Position numbers and translations under genes: made by a program. Below the pieces are notes generated by a model. The model had not been told where the DNA came from and ran no database searches. It was given only the letters and a program-made list of their open reading frames with translations. Positions 1-13,400 of a stretch of 64,000 nucleotides of DNA are shown here, one piece after another. The DNA is taken from the NCBI RefSeq assembly GCF_036669915.1, contig NC_089324.1, forward strand, positions 14,238,631-14,302,630, written 5' to 3'. Origin of the DNA: Pocillopora verrucosa. Taxonomy: Eukaryota > Cnidaria > Anthozoa > Scleractinia > Pocilloporidae. Every line of letters begins with the position of its first letter. Positions within the stretch are counted from its first letter, which is position 1.

Positions 1-1433
1 CCTCTATTGACAAGCTTAATTATTTACATATCGTAAAAAAACTCAATATCTTAGGCTTCATGTACACGCTTCTTTAAAATAATTTCAGAGTAACCAATTT
101 AAGATCTCCGGTTGACTTAAATCTCTTTTGGTCTCATTGACACTAGTATCACAATTGTCAAACTCAAACCCACAAACCCAGAAACCCACACGCAACGGAA
201 ACATGGACCAGTGGGACCAATCAGCATCAAGCGCGCAAAAATTTTTGGCAGGCGCGCCAAATATGTACCAAGCGAAAAGAAAAGAGCGGGAAAAAATAAA
301 TTAAACTGACAAAACCTGAGTCAAGTGCAAGAAGCATGTGGCAATTGAGAGCGCGCCAATCATGTAACCGGTGAAAAGTGGAGGACAACTTGAAGTCAGA
401 TTCACGCTTGCCAAGCACGAAAAAAAGAACATGTGAACTATTTTGAAATCACTACTAATTTCAGATATCCTTGGAGGATCTAAGAAAACAACCAATTTCG
501 TGTCGCGATATTTCCGCACTTGGACATCCAATGCTGAATATAGTTGTTCTCCAATAAGAGATTCAAGTTACATGTCTGGTAATTGTGACACTATTCTCAA
601 GAGACCACAGAAAATAGGTCGGAAAATACATTGAAAGGGATTCCTTTAACTCTATGTTCATCGCAAGGAAGCCAGCCTCTTAGCTTAATACTCTCTTGGT
701 ACATACATAATTCCAACATAGCTCTACAAAGAACTGAAAATATCACTCCTGTTGCCAGAATGTTTGTAGTTATCACGAGCAAGCTTAAAAGTCCACGACT
801 CGTGCAATCTTCAGTACAATTTCGTGAAAAGTCGGTGTCGGCTTTGAATGGCACGAAGAAGCAAAGAATCACATATTTATAAACAATTAGAGTACAATCA
901 TATGTAAATATTTTCTCGTCTTCTTCGTAGAGGAGTAAATCTAAAAAATATTGGCTTTAAAACTTTTATACTCTATACCACAGCCTCTCCTGTTAAGGAT
1001 GTTTTTTTAGCCTCCACGTCTAACGACAAGAATTATCGGCAAAAATTTCATCGCTTGTAAAATGTATAATTAATACTACTGTGAAAAATTCTTCAACTCT
1101 CGCTCGTAGTTGAAATCAACGTCAATGCGTTCTAGTTCAGTTTGCTTCTCACTTTGTATTTTGAATTTCTCTTCTTGATGCTTGAAACTTCCCTTGATTA
1201 TTCCATCGGGATGATAATGCCTTCGTATCACAGATCCTTAGCTTGCCCGCATCAAATGACCTTTAGCTCAACGTTTTTAATTGGCAATTTTGTTGTAAAG
1301 TATACTTTGATGATATTCCTAAGGATTGACTGCAAAGTCGTGATGAAGTTCATCACCCACTCTTTTCAAACGACAGAAAGTCCTTGACTTACAAGGATAC
1401 CTCGTCATAGACATCGCTCGCTCTTTTCGATCG
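1..1433. other. Left flank, downstream of the MAP3K gene
   Basis: This stretch lies 3' of the stop codon of the minus-strand kinase gene, so part of it is probably its 3' UTR. No gene was recognised. A minus-strand open frame at about 597-872 has a hydrophobic stretch but no convincing splice sites or family match. Positions 190-380 look like a degraded copy of the CCAAT-rich repeat family E. Confidence 0.5.
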
Positions 1434-4400
1434 TCATAAACATGTCGTTACTGCGGAGTTTACAACGAAGGTGAAGTTCAGCAGTTCGTCAGCCGAAGGC
1501 CTTTGCCAAGAGTTCCTATGAAGCAGCGAGATTACTTAACCATAGTTGACAAAAAGGCGAAACCTGATGAAGCTTCTGTAACAAATCTTCATCCACTGCT
1601 AACACTAACAGCAACTGACAGAGATGCTACTACTATGAACTACTACCTGATCTCTCCTTCGACTTCCGCTCTCACTACCGCATGTAGTTCCTGCTTCTCC
1701 TAACTCCAGTGCCACCACTTCCTACTGAACATGACGCTGAACTTACCACCACTAGGCTTGCCAAAACCTGGGATAGCCAGCCATGCCGTAACTATCGTAA
1801 ATATTTCTTTTCCTGATCTCCTTAATCAACAACTATCTCTTCTTTTGCATCTACAACAAGTAACGCATCTATCACTACATGGACTACCCCCGAAACAATG
1901 CCTGCCTAGTCTACCTACGTATCTCACTGCGGCAAGTGTTCTTGATTCATCTTCTCCCAATTCCATTATTACCACACCCTCCAGCATCTAAAGCTATCAC
2001 CGCTTCTACCGAAGCCGTGGCTATCAACCTTGATATTGCCTGGCAAGGCTTTCTAAAGTTGCGTTCTCTCGTCCCAAGCAACTACTTCCTATGGCTATGG
2101 TCACCGGCATCCTTGCTCACTCTTTGCAATAATCTCTAGCTACAACCGCTAACGCCATCTTTAGAGACTACTGCTACTACTGACTTCTGACACTAATGCT
2201 GATGCTTCCATAGCTAATACTGCGGCATATAGGACTGTTGCTTCGTCTGTGTTTCCTTGATGCTGCTAATTTTTTCAACAACTACGTAGTGTAATTTCAA
2301 CTTTTCCGTTTTTATGATTTTCCTTGGCAATACTATTGTAAAGCCGATTCTGCTCTGTTACTCTCTAAGAGTGCTGTTGCTGCTACCAACCAACACTTCC
2401 TGTTACGATATAACAAGCTACAGTTATCATTCTTCTGAGGAGGGTTAGTGTCTTCTCTTGAATTTGGTTAATTGAAACGGTCACAGTTTCCAAGACAAAG
2501 CAAGCTAGATAAAGCAGAATATCTCACCAAAACCAGCATGATGCCTAGCAACATCTTTGGAAGTATCGCAGGCTCATCGTATCATCAGAGCCAAAATTGC
2601 CACCTAGAAAATGTACCTGTGAATCTACGCTAACAAACGATCTTCCTCTGCCGCCCCCATCCTACCAACAAACACAACACTTTTCAGGAAAGTCCGTATC
2701 TAGGTACTCACTTTGTCAGAGTGGACTGAATAAACTCCCTGGCGTCCTCACACAGATCGTGCGGCAGCGAAGGCTCTGTAGGCTGCGTTGCAATCTTAAA
2801 CAGGGCCGCCATTGGTTCGAACTCCGCCCATGGAGGCTTCGTCGTCAGCATCTCTACCACCGTGCATCCAAGACTCCTATACAAGAGACGAAGCAAGTTC
2901 GCAATCAAATTTCTCCTTAACGCCTTCAATAAAGCTGTTAAGTATTACATCATTAGACTTTTGAGAATTAAGTTTCACAACTGAACTCGTGCTGTACCAG
3001 ATATCATACCAAATCTACACTGGAGACAAAGCAAATTCACAGTCAAAATTCTCCTTAACGCCCTCTATAAAGTTGAACAAGTATTACATTATTCAACTAA
3101 GGAGAATTTAGTTTCACAACTGAGCTTGTGCTTCACCAGATATCATACCACATTTACACGAGACAAATTAAATTCACAATCAAAATTCTCCTCAAAGCCC
3201 TCCAGAAAGTTGTACAAGTAGTACATCATTCGATTAAGGAGAATTTCGTTTCACAACTAAAATTGTGCTTCACCAGACATCATACCATATCTACACTGGA
3301 GACAAAGCAAATTCACAATCAAAATTCTCCTTAACGCCCTCTACAAAGTTGTTAAAACTTAATATAACTCGGCTTTTGACATATATTTTAAAAACATGAC
3401 CGGTTCCTCACCAGATGTCAGCCTTGCGCCCGTAGCCTTCCCCGTTTATCACCTCTGGTGCCATCCAGTATGGAGTGCCATGAACTGATCGAAAACCAGT
3501 TTTACTTCGAATTGTCTGCGATATTGAAAGATGAAGGTGTTAAGACAAGGCAGTAGTACCACATAAAATTACTGGTCCGTGGCTTTAATACAAAAGAGCA
3601 AAAAACATCTTAACAAGACCTAAATTGAAAATTTCAAGGATCAGAAACGTTCAGAGTAACAAAGCACATTTTAAGTCTTCTTCTTCACTTAAGAACAAGG
3701 TTCAGTGATTGAGTACAGTTACCTGTAATCTCTTGGACGCTCCAAAATCGGCTAATTTCACATTACCACGAAGATCTCTAAGGATGTTTGCACCTTAATT
3801 GTAGAGAACAAAAAAACTGAATAAGTAGATTATATGATAATCGTAATTAGTTTCTTAATATCTCCAAAAGACCTATTTCTGTTGCTATCCTCAGCCAGTT
3901 TTGCTTAGTCAAGTATCAGGCCTCTTTTATACTCATGTGCGGTATTTTCATATTTCAATACGGGTATAAATTTTATCGATCTTCGCGCCTTTTTCGTTAT
4001 GACAACAACTCCTGACAAATTTAAGCTATAGAATTTAAAGTTTTGACATCTCAAGGTTTGTCTGTAGCCCAGAGAAGTATCAGGTATATCGGCTTTCTAG
4101 TGCCAGACCCCTTAGGCCCTCCTTAAAAAATTAATGCCTAGGGCTTAGGCCACACAAAGGCTTCGTCAGAGAAAAGGCGAGCAATGAGTTAAAAAAACAC
4201 ATTAAAACATCTCCAGATCCATTGCTGTTTGAATTTCGATCTATGCAACAAGGATATATGTGCAATCAGCTCTGTATCATAGCACTCAATAGACTGTTTC
4301 TCTAGGGTGTAGTAATCTCATTCAGTTTACCTTTGATATCTCTGTGTACAATTAGAGTCGCGTGAAGGAAAGACACTCCTTCTAGAATTTGTCTTGTATA

Positions 4401-7400
4401 TTTTCTCGTTAAACTCTCATTGAGAGCACCATGTTGTTTGATATGGTCGTGTACCGATGACTGTGGAATGTATTAAAAAAAGTATGCATTAGTTTCCAGA
4501 AGAGGAACAACAGAATGGTTAGCAACACACAAGTTTTGCATTAGAAACACTCGGCGCGTAAACGAGTTTTACACAACTAGACTGGGTGTCGAAGGAGCTC
4601 CTGAATTGCATAGGCCTTCTTTTCGGTCTGCTATTGGTCTTCAAATTATACCAGCCCCTCTTAACCAGAGAGACGTAAAACTGAAACCAACCGCGTTTCA
4701 ACCGCGTTTTCCCGCGCTATCGGCCATTTGCCTTTATTCAGTTTAAGTTCTCATTGGCTTCTATTGATGTTACCCTTTGTTTTGATTGGATAATGTTACC
4801 ATATGACCACTTTAGCTTTAATCTTATAAAATCATTTGAAACGAATCCTGGAATACACTTAATCAGAAAAATGACGGCTTAGAACCGCATAAAGATTTAA
4901 AAGGAACGCATTGAATGCTGAGCTGGCAAGGATACGAAACGGTCAGAACAGTTAAAGAAGACAACAGATGAATACAAGTTATACTTTTAAGTTAATTTTA
5001 ATTAGGAAATTTGGACTAGTATCCAAACTGTGCACCTACGCCACCCCTAACCCAACGTTAACCCTAACTTGTTATCCGTTGACTCTTGTTGGGTTAGGGG
5101 AGGAGTAGATGCGTAGTTTTTCAGATACTGACATTGATCTGGCAATTCTCACCCCAGGCATGTATTCCATAAATATGTAGACATGCAGATCTGTCTGTTG
5201 TGTCCCATAGTATAACACTATTCTGTCGTGTCTGAGATTCTTTAAAAGATCGATCTCTGCTTCGAGAGCTTTCACTTCCTGAAGAAAACCAAAGAACCAT
5301 AAAGCTTTAACACCAATCTTACGACCAGGCTACTGAGTGCTTTACAAAATGGCGGCGTCCACAGCCAAACTTTTACCAAATTTGGAGACAATTTTCGAAC
5401 GATTAAGAGACTTGAAGAGAACTCAAGACGTGAAACGCCGTAAAATATTTATCCATACTTTTAAATAGTAGGGATAAAATTTCGTGGTTTATAGATCAAG
5501 CTTCTCTTTCAATGCTCTCCTGGTTTAACCCTATTGCGGCCAAGATCTCATTAGTAATTTTCCTTACTGTGTGCCATACAATTTTTATGATGTTACTTCG
5601 CCGGATAATTCGGTATTGGATCAACTAATAATCCCCTAAGACATTTTTTTTCGACTCTCATCTCTTGTATGCTTGATATTGTATCGATATTGTAAGGAAA
5701 AAATGCTATTTTGGTCACTTCCCACGTTGCTGGAAGTTGATGACAAACCTTTTGGGTCGCAGTGTTGAGGAGCCCAACTTCAACTTGTTTGACGGCTAAT
5801 TCGCTCCCTGTATCATGGTCATGACACATGTATACCTATACAAGAAGAAACAACTCAAATTAATGACAATTTACCTACAACTAGTAAAATCATGACAGGA
5901 ATTCTTCGTCCAAACAAAGACGCTTACACCCCAAGGGAAAAGGTCTTCGCTGTTCATTGCCTGAATCATATACTTTAGTTTGTTAATGCATGAAATCTAG
6001 TAATATCACTAGCAACATGAAATCCAGGCAAATGTGTTTTTCGCATGCATAGTAGTAAACAGAGCCGTAATATGGAACCAGAGGTGTTGATATCAAATGA
6101 AAAAAGTAAGTAAAAAAGGGGGCACTTAATATACTGAGGAAAGATGTAGCAATGTCAGTATTGTAAGTAATGTCAGCAGTGTAAGAGATTTAGACCTTGA
6201 AAAATGTTACGTTGGAAGTTAACGCTAGCTTCATGTATATAAAGTTAGTTTTTTTAAGCATTGTAGTGCAAGTATTATTAATGTTGGAAGAAATGTACGC
6301 AGCGTAAGTAACGTTTGTCCTGTAAGTAATGTTGCTTTACAATGTGAAAAAGGTCTGAGAAGATCAAGAAGTAACCAAAATAAATGTATCAAATCTTACC
6401 TGACCAAACGCTCCTGCTCCAAGAAGCTTCCCTTTCGTCCAGTTTCGAGGTACCTCAAGCACTGAGGGAAAAATTGTCCATCACAGAATTAATTGTCAGA
6501 AGTAAAACAACGTAATGATCCCAAAACTTGACTTTGAAGTCTCTAGGCCTTTAAATAAAGTGGAGCCACACTATATCATACTCCTTCGCATATCTTAAAT
6601 ATCATGTTGATTTGTAATAAGATTAAAGTAGTATTTGTGTGGCACAGCAACAGGCGTTTTCCTAATGATTAGAACTCTGGGCTTCAAGCCTTCTCCAGAG
6701 TTTCTATTTGGGAGTAAACACTGTACTTGCAAAGTGTCGCTTATACTCCACCCAGAAGTATAAGTGAGTAGTGGTTTGCTGCTAGGAAAACCGAACAAAT
6801 ACTAAACCGCATTTTGATTGGCTGCCGTACAACCAAACCCAAAGTAATCACAGCAGCCAATCAGAACAAAGGTAAATATCACAAGTAGCCAATAAGAATT
6901 CAAAGTAAAAAGGAGCAAACTACAGAAAGCGCGGGAAAACGCGAGTGACCAAGTCGCGGTTGGTTTTATTTTACTTTTGATTGGTTGAAAGTGTGGTGAG
7001 AGTTTTCTGCACCAATCACAGAGCGAATGAAAAGCAAAACCAATGCATTCGCAGATAAAGTTGCTCAATTCTTTTTACCTTTTGTTTCTGTTATTGACAT
7101 GTCTTTAAGCTTCTGCACGGCGACTTCGAGCTCAGACTCTCTTCCAGGTCTTTTTGTGTTTATATCGATGTCAGCGATCAAACCACTACTGCTACTACTG
7201 CTGCTGGCAGGACTAATTTGCTGGTCTATTCTCATCGACAGCGGGATTGGTTTGCGAGAATTCTGTGTACCATTGTATCTTTGGCTTCCTGAAAAAGGAT
7301 AAAAAAGAAAGAGATCAACTTACATGCTCGCTCACAGAAACCTGACTATGTTGTGGTTTGATAACACAAGACATTCAAACCAAGGATGAAAAAAAAAAAA

Positions 7401-10400
7401 AAAAAACCACTTTCACATTTCACCCAAGCTAGTCTCTCTCGTCTTGGATTTTTATGACCTTTCTGCCAAATTAAACTCATTCATGTTGTCAAAAAAATTT
7501 CAGGAAATGGCTAAAGGATATCAAAAACTTTGTTTAGAGGAAAACACATTGACCTGTATTTAGTACTTTTCGATCGAGCGTCAATCAAAAAAATCACAAC
7601 AGCCAATCACAAGAAAGGAAGGAAGACACCTCTAAGAGCCAATGAGAACTCAAAGTAAAAACAAGAATACTGCTTAAAGCGCGGGAAAACGCGGGCGACC
7701 GAGACGTGATTAGCCTTAGTTTTGCATCTGATTGGTTGATAGAATGGCGCCAGATTTCTGAACCAATCAGAGAGCAAAGTAAAGCAAACCAATACAGTCT
7801 CGCATCACTTTGGACACTGCTGAAAATTGCTCAATGAGAAGGAGTTGAAGACGAAAGTTTATTGATCGTTTTACTTCTGTGTCATACCGTCATTATAGTC
7901 CACATCTGGTCCTCCAATCGTGTGACTTCTCCTTCTCGGGTACGTATGAGCTTTACAGTCGGTTATATCTTCTTCTGCAGATTAAAAAACCGGTATAGAT
8001 TCAGTTTGTGTAAAATTGAAACATCTCAATTAAAAAAAGATCTGTGATCAGAGGCAAAAGAATAACTCTTCAAACAAAAATCCCGGAAATAATTTTGAGT
8101 CCACGTTTGAGTTTGAGTCCTTGTGAAGTTTGGACAATAGGACACTACTATTACCCAAAGTAAACGCATATTCAACACTTTGAACCCTATCAGTGACCAG
8201 CATCTAATTTCTCCTTACAATATCACCCCTGAATCAAACAATATGGTCACAAGAATAAAGGAAATGATCACCAACTAAAGAAGCTCTTGAGTGGTCAAAA
8301 TATATTTCCTTGTCATCACCTTAGGAGATGTATAGAGAATCTGCATACTGATGTAGGGGTGTAATGGATTGAGGAAAAAAGAAAAAAACAGAGTATTTCT
8401 CCTTAAAAGAAACTCTACCTGAGGAAAACATTCCACTAGCCACCACCAGTGAGCTGTTTGATGCTGATCTTGTAGAGTTGTAAAATGATTGCATTTCTCC
8501 TCCACTGAAAAATAAATTGTAATTTTAACATTCATTTGTGTCCTTCTCTGGACACAGTTGAAAATTCGTCAGAAAAAGTACTTCATCTAGCCTTTCACTA
8601 CCAATGGTGACCAGTAATCACTTCAGAAATGATATTGATATCTACATTACCTGTCCACAGAAAAGGATGATCCTCTCCAAGAACCTTCAGAGCTTGGACT
8701 GGAAACAACTCTTACCTAGAAACAAGGCAAGTAATAAGGATTACTGAAAATGGAAGAGATCTTCGCTGTAATGAACACTACTTAAACAGCAGTGACCTGT
8801 GGGTACAATGCTCTAATACTGAGCTAACAAGCCAACCAGGAGCTGGTCATTATGTTGGTTCCAAAAAAACCCATGAAGTGATGAATAAATGACTGTAAGT
8901 CTAAGAAAATCATATACACGAACTACCAATAGAGAAATGAATACAAAAAGCAATCTTCCCAGTAATGAACACTACTTTAGCAATAGTGAGAATAAGGCCT
9001 GAAAAAAAAATCAATAACAAGGATTACTGTTAGAGTAGAAGATGAAAATTTCCAATGCAGTTTCCAAATTTTTTATCAAGCAGTAAGTTCACGAGCACGC
9101 AATGTAATGGATCTAATTAACAAATGGATTCCATCTTTCCCTTGCTTCTGTTCAGTAGTAGATCGGAACAAAGAAATGGCATGTGAAGCAGAATACCTCA
9201 TCACCTGATGAGGGCTAACAGTATGCCGTTGTAATTTTATAATCTTTGTTACTAACAACCAATCACATAGAGAGACATGCTATTGGAATAGACAACTACA
9301 GTAGATATACAGTTCACTACCATGAGTAACTACAAACATTTTGCGATTGTGTTCATTAATTACCTGACTGTGTGATAGCGGATCGTACCACATATTCAAT
9401 CGTCTATGAAATCTGGGAACCACCTGAAGATAAAGGAGGAAAATTAAATCCATACTCACAACTAAATTTTCCAGAAAAGTCTGGTAAGATTAAGAACGAA
9501 AATAACTACCGCAAAAAAATTGCATATTCCTACAACAATTTTTGAAAAAACTACAGGATCACATTTGTTTTCTGATAAATACCTTCTGGCCTTTAGAACA
9601 GAGCATGAAAACTTTTGAATTTCAGCTAGCCCTTTGCCACCATGTAAAACAATTTGAAAATTTTCCTTTGTCTGCCACCTATTAACACCACCTTTCAGGC
9701 TGAAAATTTCGGGGGGGGGGGGGAGAGAAAGGGGTAATCAGAATTTTTGGATCAATATCAGTATCTAGGCAATTGCCCACCTACCCCTCCCCTGACCCAA
9801 CAACAGTCAATTGATAACAAGTTAGGGTGAATGTTGGGTTAGGGGAAGGGTAGGTGGGCCATTGCTTAGATACTGATATAATGATCCGAATTTTTATAAC
9901 TATTAACAAGATATATTTTTTTTCCCTCTTAGTCTTAGTCTTAGTCACATAAAAGATGAAAATATTTAGTAGAACATATAATTTTCAAGATTGATTATGA
10001 AGCATACCACATGATCTTGGCTTTCTGGTATAAATTCACCTTCACCCTGTAATAGAACCAAGAAAAATGTATTAACCCTTAAAACTTCTGTGAGTGACCA
10101 AGATGGAATTTTCCCCAGAATATTAATACAATATCGAGCATACAATCAAATAACAAGAATAAAGAAACATATCAACTAGGGGATTGTAAGTTGATTCAAC
10201 ACCAGATTCTCCAAACTAACATCAAAAGAACTGCATATCAGATGGTAAGGAGAATTACCAATGAGATCTTAAGGGTGGTTAATGGTGAGATGTATGAGGA
10301 AAAAAGGTTGATTCTTGGTTGAGTTTTTAAGTATGTGTCAAAGTGGAGTTTAAGGCTTAAACTTCAAAGAAAATAAAGTAGACTGATCCATTCCCTAAAG

Positions 10401-13400
10401 AGCTTGCAGATGACTTGAATCCTGATTTTTTTGTCAATCAACACTCAATCACAACTTACCCTGACCATATGGAAAGGCTGAGCTGGGAATTCATCATGAT
10501 GGAATCCTGGAGGGGGAGAGTTTCGGCCTCTGGTGTTGATATTACTGGATGACATGTATTGCACATTGATGTATCTTGATAAACTTGGTGTGTTGGGTGG
10601 ATCCACTGCCATGTAAGCGATCTCATCAGGGGTTGACTGAGACCTGGAGAGATGCCTTAAATCCTCATTAATCAGGAACTAAATATTGTGAGTGAGTATT
10701 TGAGTAAATATTAGAAGAACAAAAGGCTACACAAAATGTAAGGCAGGTTACCTGATTCCAAGTCCATAACTTCTTGGTTGTCTTTTTTTCTATTCATTTA
10801 AGAGAAATAACAAAATTACTCGTTACAAAAGATTGTCAGTTATACACATAGTAGGGTCTTGCCAACTATTTTAAATTCTGCAACTTTCTAAGCTTTTTGT
10901 CAAAATTTTCGACTCTTTCAGTGATCTATAATTGGGAAAAAAGGAGGCAAGTTCCTAATTAAAAGAAACTGCGGTGCAGCTGATGTTTCTTGTATTATCC
11001 TTCCCACAATCCTCCTGGTGAAAGGCTGATGCTGAAAACATCAGCTTTAGAAACTGTCTGCCAGGGTGGCCAGTTTATATTTTCAACCACATTGAAAAAA
11101 CCAACTTATCCTATGATTGCAAAGCTAATTTCACAATGATAACATGGCCATAACTGTGGTAACTTACATGTAGCAACAATCCTTGCATTGAAAGGACAAT
11201 TGATGAGAAAAAACATTAAAACCAAAACAATTTGTGACAGGGGATTTCTTAACTCTCACTTACATAGAAAGGTTTGCCAAAGAGAGATCCAACCTTTGGG
11301 TTGCTTGGAGGCATCACTGATGCATTTGGCACATTAGATTTGTGACTGGTGTAGTCACTGATGCCATTAGGTAGTGACAAGAGTATTCTAAGGCTGGTGA
11401 GGTGCTGGCTTCTGTCCAAGATTTCAATTGCTTTGTCAAGATCAGACTGGCTTACAAGAGGAATTGCATTCTAGAAGAAAAATAATGAGGGTCAACCTTT
11501 TAACCCTTTAACTCCCACGAGTGACAAAGACAGAATTTCTCCTTACAATACCAATACAATATCAACCAGAAAAGTGATAAGAATGAAGAAAAATATTAAT
11601 TAGGGGATAATTACCGTATTTACCCGTGTATAATACGCGCCCATGTGTAATACGCACCCAATTTTTGACCAAATTTTTCATAAAAAAAGTTTTCACAGAA
11701 AAAAAAAAAAAACGTTAATTCTTCCTACAACTGACATTTCGCAGTGGTAAGTTTCGTTACCATTTCGAATTTCTTATCGCTTGTGATTACAGTAATACGC
11801 TTCGATCGTAATGTTTATCTCGTCAGCTGTTTCTTAAATACTCTACTAAATTTATTTATGGATCGAAATTGAAAAATGTTTCATCGGTAGATTATTTAAC
11901 TCAAGCTAATAAAGACCAATTACTATTAGGCTTTTGTTACTTTCTTTGTTGTGTTTTTAACGTATGAAAATTAGGACGTGCTTGAAAAACAATAGAAACC
12001 GTGTATAATACGAACCGCGATTTTCATGATTATTTTTATAGAAAAAAAGTGCGTATTATACACGGGTAAATACAGTAGTTGATCCAATACTAAATTCTTT
12101 GAAATAACATTATAAGAATTGTATGGTTGACAGTAAGGAGAATAACAAATTTGATCTAAGAGTTAAAGGGTTAAACCCCTGAGAGTAACCAGCATCTACA
12201 TCTAATTTCTCCTCACAGTACTACTGCTGAATCTTTCATTAATATCATGAGAATAAGGGATGAGATCCCCAAGTTAAGAAGCTATGATTGTTTAATGAAT
12301 TCTCCTTGTCAGTATTAAAAGAATGTTTAGAGAAAAGTATGGAGAAAACTGATACTGATGTAATAACTTAATCCGAATTTAGCAGAAGTTTGTTCACAAA
12401 GCAGTGTCTAAGTTTACTGCTTCAAGGTAAAATTTGGAATTTGGAGCTACAGCTAATAATGTTTCGACTAAAGAAGGTTCTTGTAGAATATTTCAACCAA
12501 ATTAAAAACCTGTTAACCTAACTGGGGTACCTTTCACTTATAACAAAAGAGAACAAAAACACACCTCATTGCTGACATAGTTCATCGACAGATCCTGACC
12601 ATACGCTGTCTTGACTTTTGAAAGTAACTCAGATAGAATCACAGGTCTGGCGATTGGAATGATTCTAATAACAGAAAATAAAAGTTAACATTGATAACAA
12701 GGCTGAGTCAATGTGTTGTGTTCTTTGGTAAGAAACTTTACTCTAACTGGGCTTCTCTCTCCACCCAGAAGTATAAATGGGTAGTAACAGTGAACTGTTA
12801 AGGAAGTCTAGTCAAATGCTGAGGAGGGGGGGGGAGAGGGTTAACCTTATGATGGACTACCATCTCAAACAGGGGAAGACTTAAATATTCTGTACCCCTT
12901 CATGCTAGGGAGACTGGAATAAGCACCAACCAGGTGGACCACTTAGGTTGAGTACAAACTTTACCTAAACCAATCTTGATACAGTGAAAATGAAAAGGTT
13001 TACTGTAACTCATTTTCTATGAATCCTTACCTCTTTTCACCTTTAAATTCAAATTTGATGCGAACTTTCTGTTCCATCATGTGAATATTGTTGTTCACAT
13101 TTTTTGCTCTGTGGGTCTGAGATCTGGAGGATTCACTCCCAGGGCTGAGGTATCCACTTTCCAGATCATCATCTGCGTGAATAATTTCAAGAATCAATAT
13201 CATTTTATTTTTTCACCATTAAGTTAACTCTTCAGCACTTAACCTTTAAAGAAGAAGAAGTGATAGCATATTAGTTCTCCCTATATCATCCATACATTCT
13301 TCAGCCAACAAGTGATGAGAATAAAGGAAATGATCACTACTGCTCATTTAAAAAATTCTCTTTGTAAGAACAACAGGAAACAAATTTATAAATAAAACAG

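Noticed and set aside
597..872. Minus-strand open frame with a hydrophobic stretch (SLLVITTNILATGVIFSVL)
   Set aside because: No convincing splice sites, no recognisable family, and it lies in the probable 3' flank of the kinase gene.
1503..2139. Plus-strand Thr/Ser/Leu-rich frames as a gene
   Set aside because: Low-complexity trinucleotide composition, several overlapping frames and stops; it lies within the last kinase intron.
9781..9860. Interstitial telomere repeats
   Set aside because: The CCCTAACCC-like text is part of a palindromic MITE present in several copies, not a tandem array.
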